A stretch of DNA of 32,473 nucleotides from the NCBI GenBank assembly GCA_013360945.1, contig JABWAQ010000034.1:1-32473 (forward strand). Direction: 5' to 3'. Below, piece by piece: positions 1 to 8,327 of this stretch. The notes below the pieces were generated by a model. It saw nothing but the letters and a program-made list of their open reading frames with translations, was not told the DNA's origin and did no database searches. Both the position numbers and the translations under genes were made by a program. This DNA is from Candidatus Brocadia sp. (GTDB lineage: Bacteria; Planctomycetota; Brocadiia; Brocadiales; Brocadiaceae). The first letter of the stretch is position 1. The number at the start of each line of letters is the position of its first letter.

Positions 1-1679
<1,679 letters not shown>

Positions 1680-1967
1680 TTACACAATCAATGGTCCATC
1701 CTGTTCAATAGACGGCTTTGCGCCAATGTGCTCCACACGATGCTTATAGTTGGCGCCAAGGTAATAAAATCTCAGGCTGTCCTTCCCATGGTCAATCTCT
1801 GAAATCAATCTCGCCTTCAGTATTGTCCATTGTGCAGGGTCAACAATGCATTCAAACACCGAATACTGCACCCTTTGCCCGTAATCCTTGCATGCACGGG
1901 CAACCCTTCGCAGTCGCCGCTGTCCGGTACCATCAGATGCAACATCATAGCTTATGAGCACAAGCAT
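1680..1967 (-). CDS. cas2: CRISPR-associated endonuclease Cas2 (type I-C)
   Basis: A 95-residue protein of normal Cas2 length. It opens with the Cas2 core strand MLVLISYDV, whose Asp8 is the conserved acidic residue, followed by the arginine-rich helix ([15 protein letters not shown]) and the 'RVQYSVFEC' strand typical of type I-C Cas2. Cas2 dimers bridge two Cas1 dimers to form the spacer-integration complex. It is the last cas gene and lies next to the leader. AGGAG sits 8 nt before the ATG. In most I-C loci cas2 follows cas1 directly; here a 424-bp element with a four-helix-bundle gene separates them. Confidence 0.96.
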   Translation of the reverse strand: MLVLISYDVASDGTGQRRLRRVARACKDYGQRVQYSVFECIVDPAQWTILKARLISEIDHGKDSLRFYYLGANYKHRVEHIGAKPSIEQDGPLIV

Positions 1968-1995
1968 ATTTTACTCCTAACTCAGGCATAAAGAT

Positions 1996-2419
1996 ACAAA
2001 GGCACAGAGGCACAAAGTTTAATTCTCTTTGTCGACTTTTTTAATTAAGCTGCTCAGCATCCTTTCAATCTCCCTACTCTGTTCATAAATCTTTTCAAAA
2101 TGTTCTTTTGATAGATACCCTAAATTTAAACAAATCTCCAGTTGAGTTTGCAATTCATATAAAGAGCCAATGGCTATCTGTAAAAAACGAGTATAGTCAT
2201 TTGTAGAATATCTGCCATATCCTTCTGCAATATTGCTTGGTATTGATATTGCACTCCTTCTTATTTGCGACACCAATCCATAAAGCTCTTCCTTCGGGAG
2301 CAATCTTGTTATCGAATAAACATTAGTTACCAACACCATTGATTTTTGCCATACAATGAGATCCCTATAGTTTCTCAATTTCATTATCCCTTCTTAACTT
2401 TGTGCCTTTGTGCCTTTGT
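1996..2419 (-). mobile_element. IVS-like element: four-helix-bundle gene bounded by 24-nt inverted repeats
   Basis: Bases 1996-2019 and 2396-2419 are reverse complements with one mismatch in 24 (core CAAAGGCACA[G/A]AGGCACAAAG). The only gene between them is the 121-aa four-helix protein. The ends could pair to close the segment as a long RNA hairpin, which is how 23S rRNA intervening sequences carrying this family are built. Here it sits between cas1 and cas2. No target-site duplication is visible, so mobility is inferred from structure and location. Confidence 0.55.
2019..2384 (-). CDS. Four-helix bundle protein (23S rRNA intervening-sequence protein family)
   Basis: The 121 aa have the family layout (S23/IVP, Pfam 23S_rRNA_IVP-like). 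It opens with 'NYRDLIVWQKSM', has the central signature 'QIRRSAISIPSNIAEGYGR' near residues 61-79 and then two further amphipathic helices. Members form basic pentameric four-helix bundles and are encoded in rRNA intervening sequences and many other places; their function is not established. The fold is shared with the Avd accessory protein of diversity-generating retroelements, but no reverse transcriptase lies nearby. The ATG has a modest AAGGGA ribosome site. The stop codon falls in the left inverted repeat and the start is 12 nt inside the right one. It is co-oriented with cas1 and cas2, so it is probably co-transcribed. Confidence 0.9.
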   Translation of the reverse strand: MKLRNYRDLIVWQKSMVLVTNVYSITRLLPKEELYGLVSQIRRSAISIPSNIAEGYGRYSTNDYTRFLQIAIGSLYELQTQLEICLNLGYLSKEHFEKIYEQSREIERMLSSLIKKVDKEN

Positions 2420-2431
2420 CTCTATTAATTA

Positions 2432-3463
2432 TCACTTCCATAGAAACGCCGGATAATTGTCCAAGTCTCCGCGTAAATAACGGGCCATCAGTAATGCCTG
2501 GGTATAAAAGAGCAGACCGATAGTAACTTTCTCATTTAAAAACGGATGCAATATCTCTTCCTGCTTCCGCTTCTGGTAGGAAGTCAGGACGGTCTTTCTT
2601 GTGTCATCATCCATCCACACTGCGCCCGACTCCTTCTTCTGAAACCCTTTCGCCTGCACCTGACAGAGATTGATCAGAGAAAGCGTCAACCTGTCGGCAA
2701 TAAAAGGACGAAATTCCTCCATCAGGTCAAGCGCCAGTCCATATCTGCCGGGGCGGTCTCTGTGTAAAAAGCCAACAGCAGGGTCAAGCCCCACCGTCTC
2801 AAGGGCGGAGCGTACGTCATGCATCAGAAGGGTATACAAAAACGAGAGCAGGCAATTTACCTTATCCAGCGGTGGTCTCCTGTTTCTTTGCTGAAAGGTA
2901 AATTCCTCTTTCTGCGAAGTGATCAGTTGATTAAGGACACCAAAGTAGGTGGATGCTGATTCTCCTTCAATTCCGCGTGAAATATCCAATGTCAATTCAG
3001 AATTTAGCCTTTTCAGATAATGAGTAAGTCTCTGAGAAGCCTGCGAAACCGCTTCAGTATCAATCTTTTCTGCGTGGTCTCTCAATGCGCGCTGAAGCAC
3101 GGTGCGGCAGTTGGCAATCTTGCCGGTCAATACCGCACGCGCAATTATGGCAGAAGTCTTTGCGTCATCTGCCCGGCGGTACTGCTCACGCCTCAAAAGT
3201 ACGTTGCCAGACACGGGACCCTGCACCTTTGCAAGAAAACTGCCATATTCAGTCAGAAAACTGATTGCCACCCCATTCTCGGCACAGAAACCCATTAAAA
3301 AAGGGCTGCAAGAGACCTGCCCGAAGCAGACAATTCCGCCAAGGGTATGAACCGGAATGGTCATTTTCACTTCACCATCTACCTTCACCACCACCGTTTC
3401 CCCTTCTTTCGCAAGATACGCCCCCTGCGTTGTGACAAATAATGTGTTCAGGTGTTTTTTCAT
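2432..3463 (-). CDS. cas1: CRISPR-associated integrase Cas1 (type I-C)
   Basis: The 343 aa match type I-C Cas1 in length and start (MKKHLNTLFVTTQGAYLAKEGETV). Metal-binding residues are visible: Glu166 in 'RGIEGESASTYFG', His234 in 'GFLHRDRPGRYGLALDL' and Glu249 in 'DLMEEFRPF'. The N-terminal beta domain covers about residues 1-90 and the helical integrase domain the rest. Cas1 cuts and joins new spacers at the leader-repeat junction together with Cas2. The gene begins 9 nt after the stop of the preceding four-helix suffix gene and has only a weak AGGA site, so coupling to that gene is likely. All catalytic positions are intact. Confidence 0.97.
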   Translation of the reverse strand: MKKHLNTLFVTTQGAYLAKEGETVVVKVDGEVKMTIPVHTLGGIVCFGQVSCSPFLMGFCAENGVAISFLTEYGSFLAKVQGPVSGNVLLRREQYRRADDAKTSAIIARAVLTGKIANCRTVLQRALRDHAEKIDTEAVSQASQRLTHYLKRLNSELTLDISRGIEGESASTYFGVLNQLITSQKEEFTFQQRNRRPPLDKVNCLLSFLYTLLMHDVRSALETVGLDPAVGFLHRDRPGRYGLALDLMEEFRPFIADRLTLSLINLCQVQAKGFQKKESGAVWMDDDTRKTVLTSYQKRKQEEILHPFLNEKVTIGLLFYTQALLMARYLRGDLDNYPAFLWK

Positions 3464-3472
3464 TCTTTTGTC

Positions 3473-4030
3473 CTATTTTCTGTTTTTGCGTGCCCGGTAA
3501 AGCCTTTCTGTGAATCCGCCATTTTTTAGGAACTCTTTCTCTAATGCGCGCAGTTGTTGGTCAAGCAGGTAGTTGGTCTGGTGAATCAGGCAGACCAGAG
3601 CATTCGCCGCTACTTCTGGAGGCGAAGCCTCAACATAGGTCTTATAGGTCGAATAAGACCTATTCTTGCTGTGCGCAAGTTTGCGCACAGCGAGTGCCTG
3701 CTCATGCTCTTTTCCCCAGAGCGGCAGCTTACGCTGTCGCAAAAAGTCCTGAAAATCAAGGAGCAGTTCTTCAAGGCTTGCCCGTGCCACGCCGACAAGC
3801 TTCAGTTCGGTTTTTTTAGAAGTTCCTGAAGCCATACTACCTTCGGCAATATTCTGTTTGCCGCTGCGCGCCGCCTGCACCATCTGGTCATGGGTGCGTG
3901 AGCGACGGTCAATGAAACGGTCACAGAATACTATCGTGGCGTCATACACAATCTCTGACATCTGGTAGGACTGTAGTTCCCTATACCCGCCGTGTGGAGG
4001 AATGAGCGGGGATTCTTTTGGGTCAGTCAT
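3473..4030 (-). CDS. Four-helix bundle protein with C-terminal suffix domain, inside cas operon
   Basis: I chose the ATG at 4030, which has AGGAGG 8 nt upstream, over an in-frame ATG 33 nt earlier inside cas4. This gives 185 aa. The first ~115 residues are an S23/IVP-type four-helix bundle with the signature 'QAARSGKQNIAEGS'. The end ('ANALVCLIHQTNYLLDQQL...GGFTERLYRARK') is the 'four helix bundle suffix' domain. Function is unknown. The start overlaps the cas4 stop by 8 nt and cas1 begins 9 nt after its stop, so it is translated as part of the adaptation module. It does not share the inverted-repeat boundaries of the 121-aa relative. The coding region holds two strong palindromes (3635-3691). 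Confidence 0.87.
   Translation of the reverse strand: MTDPKESPLIPPHGGYRELQSYQMSEIVYDATIVFCDRFIDRRSRTHDQMVQAARSGKQNIAEGSMASGTSKKTELKLVGVARASLEELLLDFQDFLRQRKLPLWGKEHEQALAVRKLAHSKNRSYSTYKTYVEASPPEVAANALVCLIHQTNYLLDQQLRALEKEFLKNGGFTERLYRARKNRK
3635..3691. repeat. Two adjacent palindromes inside the suffix-domain gene
   Basis: ATAGGTCTTAT (3635-3645) and ATAAGACCTAT (3653-3663) form an 11-bp stem with a 7-nt loop. GCTGTGCGCAA (3668-3678) and TTGCGCACAGC (3681-3691) form another 11-bp stem with a 2-nt spacer. Both lie in the linker between the four-helix and suffix domains. A 15-nt piece of the first (ATAAGACCTATTCTT, 3653-3667) recurs exactly at 4695-4709, just before cas4. Confidence 0.8.
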
Positions 4031-4694
4031 TTGTCGCCTCCTCTCTTGCATCCGATGCGGCATCCATTGCCGTCATCAGATAATTACTTGCCTTGCTGCT
4101 GACCTTTGGAAGGCAAATGTTCAAGAGCGAACAAAGCTTGCACTTCTTTGAGTATTCAGCCTTTGGGGTAATGCCTGCTTCAATAATCTCATGCACCTTT
4201 CTTGCTGCATTCTCCGTTTCTGTCCGTAATGCATCATCAAATACCACATCTTCCCTGCGCCGCGTCTGTCCATAAAACAATGCCCCTTCACTGATTTTAA
4301 CGTTCAGCATCTCTTCGAGACAGATTGCCTGGGCGCACAGTTGCACCCTGTCACAATTATCCATCTTGGGCTTCCCGCGTTTGTATTCCACAGGAAAAGG
4401 CGTCCATGTTCCATCGTCTTTCCTGTGAAACTCCACCACATCAGCCTTGCCGATTAATCCGAGCTTGAGCGAGCGCAAAGGTACACCGTAATCAATGCGC
4501 ACCTTGCCCCTCACTTCCCGGTTTGCCGTATCAACCTTGTCGTGCATAATCCTGCCTTCGGCGGTAAAAAGGTTCTCGCTCCATAATTGTTCGATGTGGA
4601 TTAGAGCACATTGCCGTTCACAGAATATGAAGTGTTGTAAGGAAGAAAGCTGGATTAAATCGTCTTCAGAATAAAAAAATGTGCTATTAGTCAT
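4023..4694 (-). CDS. cas4: CRISPR-associated Cas4, RecB-like Fe-S nuclease
   Basis: The 223 aa carry the PD-(D/E)XK nuclease core: His51 in 'RIMHDKV', Asp85 in 'GKADVVEF' and Glu103-x-Lys105 in 'PVEYKRG'. The iron-sulfur cluster cysteines are Cys25 or Cys29 (FCERQC) near the N-terminus and Cys185, Cys188 and Cys194 near the C-terminus. In type I-C, Cas4 joins Cas1-Cas2 to select PAM-bearing prespacers and trim their ends. The stop overlaps the start of the suffix-domain four-helix gene. The region before the start holds a decayed relative of that gene. Confidence 0.95.
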   Translation of the reverse strand: MTNSTFFYSEDDLIQLSSLQHFIFCERQCALIHIEQLWSENLFTAEGRIMHDKVDTANREVRGKVRIDYGVPLRSLKLGLIGKADVVEFHRKDDGTWTPFPVEYKRGKPKMDNCDRVQLCAQAICLEEMLNVKISEGALFYGQTRRREDVVFDDALRTETENAARKVHEIIEAGITPKAEYSKKCKLCSLLNICLPKVSSKASNYLMTAMDAASDAREEATND

Positions 4695-4701
4695 ATAAGA
4701 C

Positions 4702-4848
4702 CTATTCTTTCTGAGCGCGTGCTATAGAGCCTTTCAGTAAAGCCACCACAGTGGTATTATAAACGATTTCCGCAGTCTGATAGGACTGCAGATTGCGGTA
4801 TCCGTCGTGCGGCGGGATAAGTTGGGGAAAGTCCTTTGAATCAGTCAT
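4702..4848 (-). pseudogene. Remnant of a second four-helix/suffix gene, internally deleted
   Basis: Reading down from the ATG at 4848 gives 48 codons. The first ~35 (MTDSKDFPQLIPPHDGYRNL...QSYQTAEIVYNTTVV) align well with the N-terminus of the intact gene at 3473-4030 (MTDPKESPLIPPHGGYRELQ...). The next stretch, in another frame, reads GGFTERLY and matches the extreme C-terminus of the same protein. About 130-140 central codons are gone and the join is frameshifted. The two copies have diverged in sequence, so this is an old separate copy and not a recent tandem duplication. It ends 7 nt before the cas4 ATG. Confidence 0.8.
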
Positions 4849-4863
4849 AGTGTGTTGCCTCTT

Positions 4864-5721
4864 TTAAAGTTTAACTTCTAATGTTACCCCCGGTGGCATA
4901 TTGGCCTGTGACGGAACGGTAACAGTGTAATTACTAAAATCCCTCACAGGATTGGTCTTTGCCTCTGCTCTAACCATGTCAAACAGCTTGTGTGCCGAGG
5001 CGTTGCCCATTGCAGATTCGTGCTTAAAGACTATCAGCTTTCTGGTTGCCATCTGTCCGCGTGCTGCCGACCGGTCATGCTCAAACATATCAAGGAGCGC
5101 CTTCCAGAATAAGTCCAAGTCATTTTGATTGAATCCTGTTTGTCCGGCAAATGGAGCAGAGATAAAACCATGACCTCGATAGAGTCCATAAGGGATGGTA
5201 AACTTTCTACCCATAGTGCGATTATCGCCTTGCTGCTTTTCCGCCTCTGCTTCAGTTGCTACAGCCATACGGGTGATGCTATGCTCAAGCGGTACGACCT
5301 GATCAACGCTTCGAGCAAAGGTAAACTGCACCGGGCCGCGCACCTGACCGGCATTCTCACCAGTAGACATTACTGCACCAAATGTCCTAACATCATAAAA
5401 CTTTCTGCACATTACCCGTCGTGCGGCCTCCGTTTTTTCACCTTTTTCCTTCGTTTTAACCTCTTCCTCCTTGTGAGCATCTGCAATAAGGTTGTTGAGT
5501 ATTGCTTTTTCCTTGATAAAAATATCATAATCGTTTCCCTTGTTTAATAACTGCACATAATTTCTCACCTTGCGCTTTATGCACACATCGGTAACAAGCC
5601 CATGTCCTGTTTCGGGGTCAACACGAGGAAGATTGCCTGCATCGGGGTCTCCGTTTGGGTTACCGTCTTTGACATCAAAAAATAATACAAAGTCATAGCG
5701 GTTGTTGATTGGATCGTTCAT
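4864..5721 (-). CDS. cas7c: Cas7c (Csd2) backbone protein of type I-C Cascade
   Basis: The 285 aa start with the Csd2/Csh2 family signature '[31 protein letters not shown]', here at residues 9-39, followed by '[18 protein letters not shown]'. Several copies of Cas7 polymerise along the crRNA spacer and form the backbone of the interference complex. The length is normal and no frame break is seen. A strong AAGGAGG lies upstream of the ATG. It follows cas8c by 28 nt, the usual order in I-C operons. About 160 nt, including the four-helix remnant, separate it from cas4, unlike the close spacing elsewhere in the operon. Confidence 0.96.
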   Translation of the reverse strand: MNDPINNRYDFVLFFDVKDGNPNGDPDAGNLPRVDPETGHGLVTDVCIKRKVRNYVQLLNKGNDYDIFIKEKAILNNLIADAHKEEEVKTKEKGEKTEAARRVMCRKFYDVRTFGAVMSTGENAGQVRGPVQFTFARSVDQVVPLEHSITRMAVATEAEAEKQQGDNRTMGRKFTIPYGLYRGHGFISAPFAGQTGFNQNDLDLFWKALLDMFEHDRSAARGQMATRKLIVFKHESAMGNASAHKLFDMVRAEAKTNPVRDFSNYTVTVPSQANMPPGVTLEVKL

Positions 5722-5749
5722 TTTCTATTCCTCCTTAAATTTGAAGTGG

Positions 5750-7468
5750 TTAGTTGTTATCTCTCTTTTTAAAAAAATCCTGCCTCTGGTGATAGTATCC
5801 GACAGCAAAACGCCCCTGATCATCGAGGCTGAGATGGGCAGGAAAGTCTTTAACGTCATCAACGATTTCTCCAAGAAGCTTCTCAAAGTTAATGGCACGT
5901 CCTTTGTTTTCAAGCTTTGCAATGTGGTGGTTTTTTAATTTCATCAAATGTGAAAAGACCGTTACCGGTGTGCTTGAAGCAGAACTGTAAAATCTGTCAC
6001 GGATGGTTGCATTTATTCCTGGGCTTGCCTCCTCCTGAATCTTTTCGAGGGTTGCAAAGAGCCTGCCCAGCAGATAACCGGTGTTGGTGTTGCTTGTGTC
6101 TAATGCCATGCTAATTTCCTCCTTTCTGTTTTTATATCGTGCGTTTCTTACGAGTACAGCTTTTATCAAGGACGCCCTTGGATATGTTATTTCTCGTTCG
6201 GCCTTTATCCTCCGAATAACCGAAGACAAGAGCGTATCGGGATACGGTATCCCTGAAAGTATTGCCTGCATAAAATCGCCTGCAAGGTTGGGCAGAATAT
6301 TATCTGATTTTCCTTGCAAAGCAGTTGATACAAGGAGGCGGAAAAGAGATAGATACTCAGGCTGGTGAGGAGCGCGGTCAATGGCAATATCCGTAAAATG
6401 CTGCCTGATATTTTCTTCCACCTCAGCTATTGTCCCTGCATGCCAAAATCTGATTGCTATCCGTGATGCGTTAGGTGATAAGCCCAGAACATAGAATTTT
6501 ATACTGTTATCGAGAACTGGCTTTGCCCCGGTTTCGGGAGATTTAAATAATGCCTTAATGGCTGCGTTGTCCTGATCAGAACCCTTTATTGCCGGTTCAC
6601 CAAAAATGTCTGCAAACCAATCTTCAATTTCATGTCTCTTATCCGCCCAGAAGACCGTACTTGCATCACCAACCTGAATCCTTTGCCTTGATCCTCTTGC
6701 AAGTAGCGTATTTAACGCAGTTGTATAGGCAAATTCGATTTTTCCGCCAACCGGCGCATTATACCCTTGCTCTTTGCCAAAAGAGTTGAAGGCCGGGAGA
6801 TTAAAGGAGACTACGTTTGCTCCCGAAGATTGCGATCCCCATACACCCTTTATTGCTGTATGAAGTCGAGCGGGAGAATCTTTATTGCCGGAGATAAGAC
6901 AGACGCATTGGTCGTCGCTAACGATTGTGGTTGTTGAAGCGATCGCATCCTTAACTACCTTATGCTGACAGATAAGTTCCGTTTTTCCCTCAAGTTGAAA
7001 TGTCACATTTGCACCGCTTTCCTCAATTTCTTGCCATTGAGGATGTGAAAAGAGCTTGTCATAATTTTTCTGTTTAAGAAAATGAATAACAGCAGCAACT
7101 CCTTCATCTGGTGGGCTATCAGTAAATATTTCAACGATTTTGTCGAGAAAACTTTTTTGTTGTTCTTTCGCTCTTTGGAACAGGTTTTCCATGTCCTTTT
7201 TTTTATCAGGCTTTGGTTTTCCGAAGATATATGCAGGGGTATCCCATAGAAGATTAGCAGCAATTCCGCTGCTTCTTTTTACAGCTTTCGGAACCATAAA
7301 TGATCGTGCAGTCTTCTTTTTACCGTCACCGCTACGTGTATCGACCATGCTTACAAAATTTCCCTGTCTATTCAAAACAACAATAAAGGGGATTTCTTGT
7401 TTTTGAAAGCCTTCATCTTCCACATCCGGAATCCTTTCATAATACTTCGCCAATGCTTGCAATATCAC
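5750..7468 (-). CDS. cas8c: Cas8c (Csd1), large subunit of type I-C Cascade
   Basis: The 572 aa have the recognisable Csd1 start (MILQALAKYYERIPDVEDEGFQ) and internal motifs such as 'RSSGIAANLLWDTPAYIFG' and 'NPHF'-less C-terminal helices of this family. Cas8c recognises the PAM and opens target DNA. In type I-C an internal translation start within this gene makes the small subunit Cas11c; the C-terminal ~120 residues would be that segment, but I did not identify its start with confidence. The gene begins with GTG, overlapping the cas5c stop as GTGA, with AGGAGGTG just upstream, so the two are translationally coupled. Confidence 0.93.
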   Translation of the reverse strand: MILQALAKYYERIPDVEDEGFQKQEIPFIVVLNRQGNFVSMVDTRSGDGKKKTARSFMVPKAVKRSSGIAANLLWDTPAYIFGKPKPDKKKDMENLFQRAKEQQKSFLDKIVEIFTDSPPDEGVAAVIHFLKQKNYDKLFSHPQWQEIEESGANVTFQLEGKTELICQHKVVKDAIASTTTIVSDDQCVCLISGNKDSPARLHTAIKGVWGSQSSGANVVSFNLPAFNSFGKEQGYNAPVGGKIEFAYTTALNTLLARGSRQRIQVGDASTVFWADKRHEIEDWFADIFGEPAIKGSDQDNAAIKALFKSPETGAKPVLDNSIKFYVLGLSPNASRIAIRFWHAGTIAEVEENIRQHFTDIAIDRAPHQPEYLSLFRLLVSTALQGKSDNILPNLAGDFMQAILSGIPYPDTLLSSVIRRIKAEREITYPRASLIKAVLVRNARYKNRKEEISMALDTSNTNTGYLLGRLFATLEKIQEEASPGINATIRDRFYSSASSTPVTVFSHLMKLKNHHIAKLENKGRAINFEKLLGEIVDDVKDFPAHLSLDDQGRFAVGYYHQRQDFFKKRDNN

Positions 7469-8139
7469 GATCTCACCTCCTTTTCATCAATAAGCATGCG
7501 ACCGTTATTGAGACTTGCCCGGAAGAATGAAGGACGGCAATTGTCATTGCAGAAATGGGGATTTCTGTTGTTACCAGCAGAGTCATGCTGAATATCATAG
7601 AGCATCCAGCCGAGGTCACGAGTTTCTAGAATCGGCTCCGGCAGCAGCTTGCCGTTTGAAAACACCTCGAACTCTGCTGAAAACTCTCTGCATCCGAGAT
7701 ACGGACGGTGAAAGCACTGTCCCTTTTCTGCACGGCGAAGAAATATCTCTGTAAACTTTACAACCGTGTCCTCTGCGCCAGCCTTATCCGTTATTTCAAA
7801 ATGTGCGTGAATAGTATATGCAACGTCCCTCAGTAACAATCCGGCGCGCTGTTGACGCTGGTCTTCAATAAATAGTCCCTTTGTTCTTGGTGACATTACA
7901 GAACCGACCTCGTTGCGGCGCACCGACTCCCACTTTATCGGGTACAGAACATCAATCTGTGTAATCTTCCAACGTATGGCAGGCTTCCACAGAATTGCTT
8001 CAAGCACTCCGCGAGCAGCAGACGGCGTCATTACATCATACGAGACGCGTTCAACCTTCATCTCTGGTCTTGTGAAGCAGGCATTCCTGCCCCACACTTT
8101 CAAACGAAACCCATTGCTTTTGACAGGTAAACTTTTCAC
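7465..8139 (-). CDS. cas5c: Cas5c (Cas5d), pre-crRNA-processing endoribonuclease
   Basis: I set the start at GTG (8139) because the AGGAGG site lies within a longer in-frame reading that begins at ATG 8154. That makes 224 aa, against 229 aa from the ATG. The Cas5 fold is indicated by 'RLKVWGRNACFTRPEMKVERVSYDVMTPSAARGVLEAILWKP' near the N-terminus. Type I-C lacks Cas6, and Cas5c cuts the repeat RNA and then caps the 5' handle in Cascade. 'LGCREFSAEF' and the C-terminal 'GWMLYDI' are also typical of this subfamily. It is coupled to cas8c by a 4-nt overlap and is separated from cas3 by ~190 nt containing a 30-nt palindrome. Confidence 0.93.
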   Translation of the reverse strand: MKSLPVKSNGFRLKVWGRNACFTRPEMKVERVSYDVMTPSAARGVLEAILWKPAIRWKITQIDVLYPIKWESVRRNEVGSVMSPRTKGLFIEDQRQQRAGLLLRDVAYTIHAHFEITDKAGAEDTVVKFTEIFLRRAEKGQCFHRPYLGCREFSAEFEVFSNGKLLPEPILETRDLGWMLYDIQHDSAGNNRNPHFCNDNCRPSFFRASLNNGRMLIDEKEVRS

Positions 8140-8256
8140 ATAACCTCCTTTCATTTATAAAATATCCCCTTGCCCCTCTTTGCCAACGAGAGGCAAAAAA
8201 TACACTGCATAATGGGTTGTCCAAAAAGTTTATAAAACCAATTTCTGCATACATCT

Positions 8257-8286
8257 TGTAGTGGCAATTCATGAATTGCCACTACA
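8257..8286. repeat. 30-nt perfect palindrome between cas3 and cas5c
   Basis: TGTAGTGGCAATTCA followed by its exact complement makes a 15-bp hairpin in the gap between the cas3 stop and the cas5c start. It is not followed by a clear T-run on the minus strand, so it looks more like an intergenic repeat or an mRNA processing or stability hairpin than a terminator. Confidence 0.75.
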
Positions 8287-8327
8287 TATTAAATTCGATA
8301 TTTGTGACTTTTTAAACAATCCTCTTG

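Noticed and set aside
2019-2384. Diversity-generating retroelement Avd protein
   Set aside because: Same fold family, but no reverse transcriptase or template/variable repeat nearby, and the sequence fits S23/IVP.
5125-5547. 140-codon plus-strand ORF opposite cas7
   Set aside because: Antisense to a well-conserved gene and with a low-complexity Cys/Leu/Phe-rich product; a shadow.
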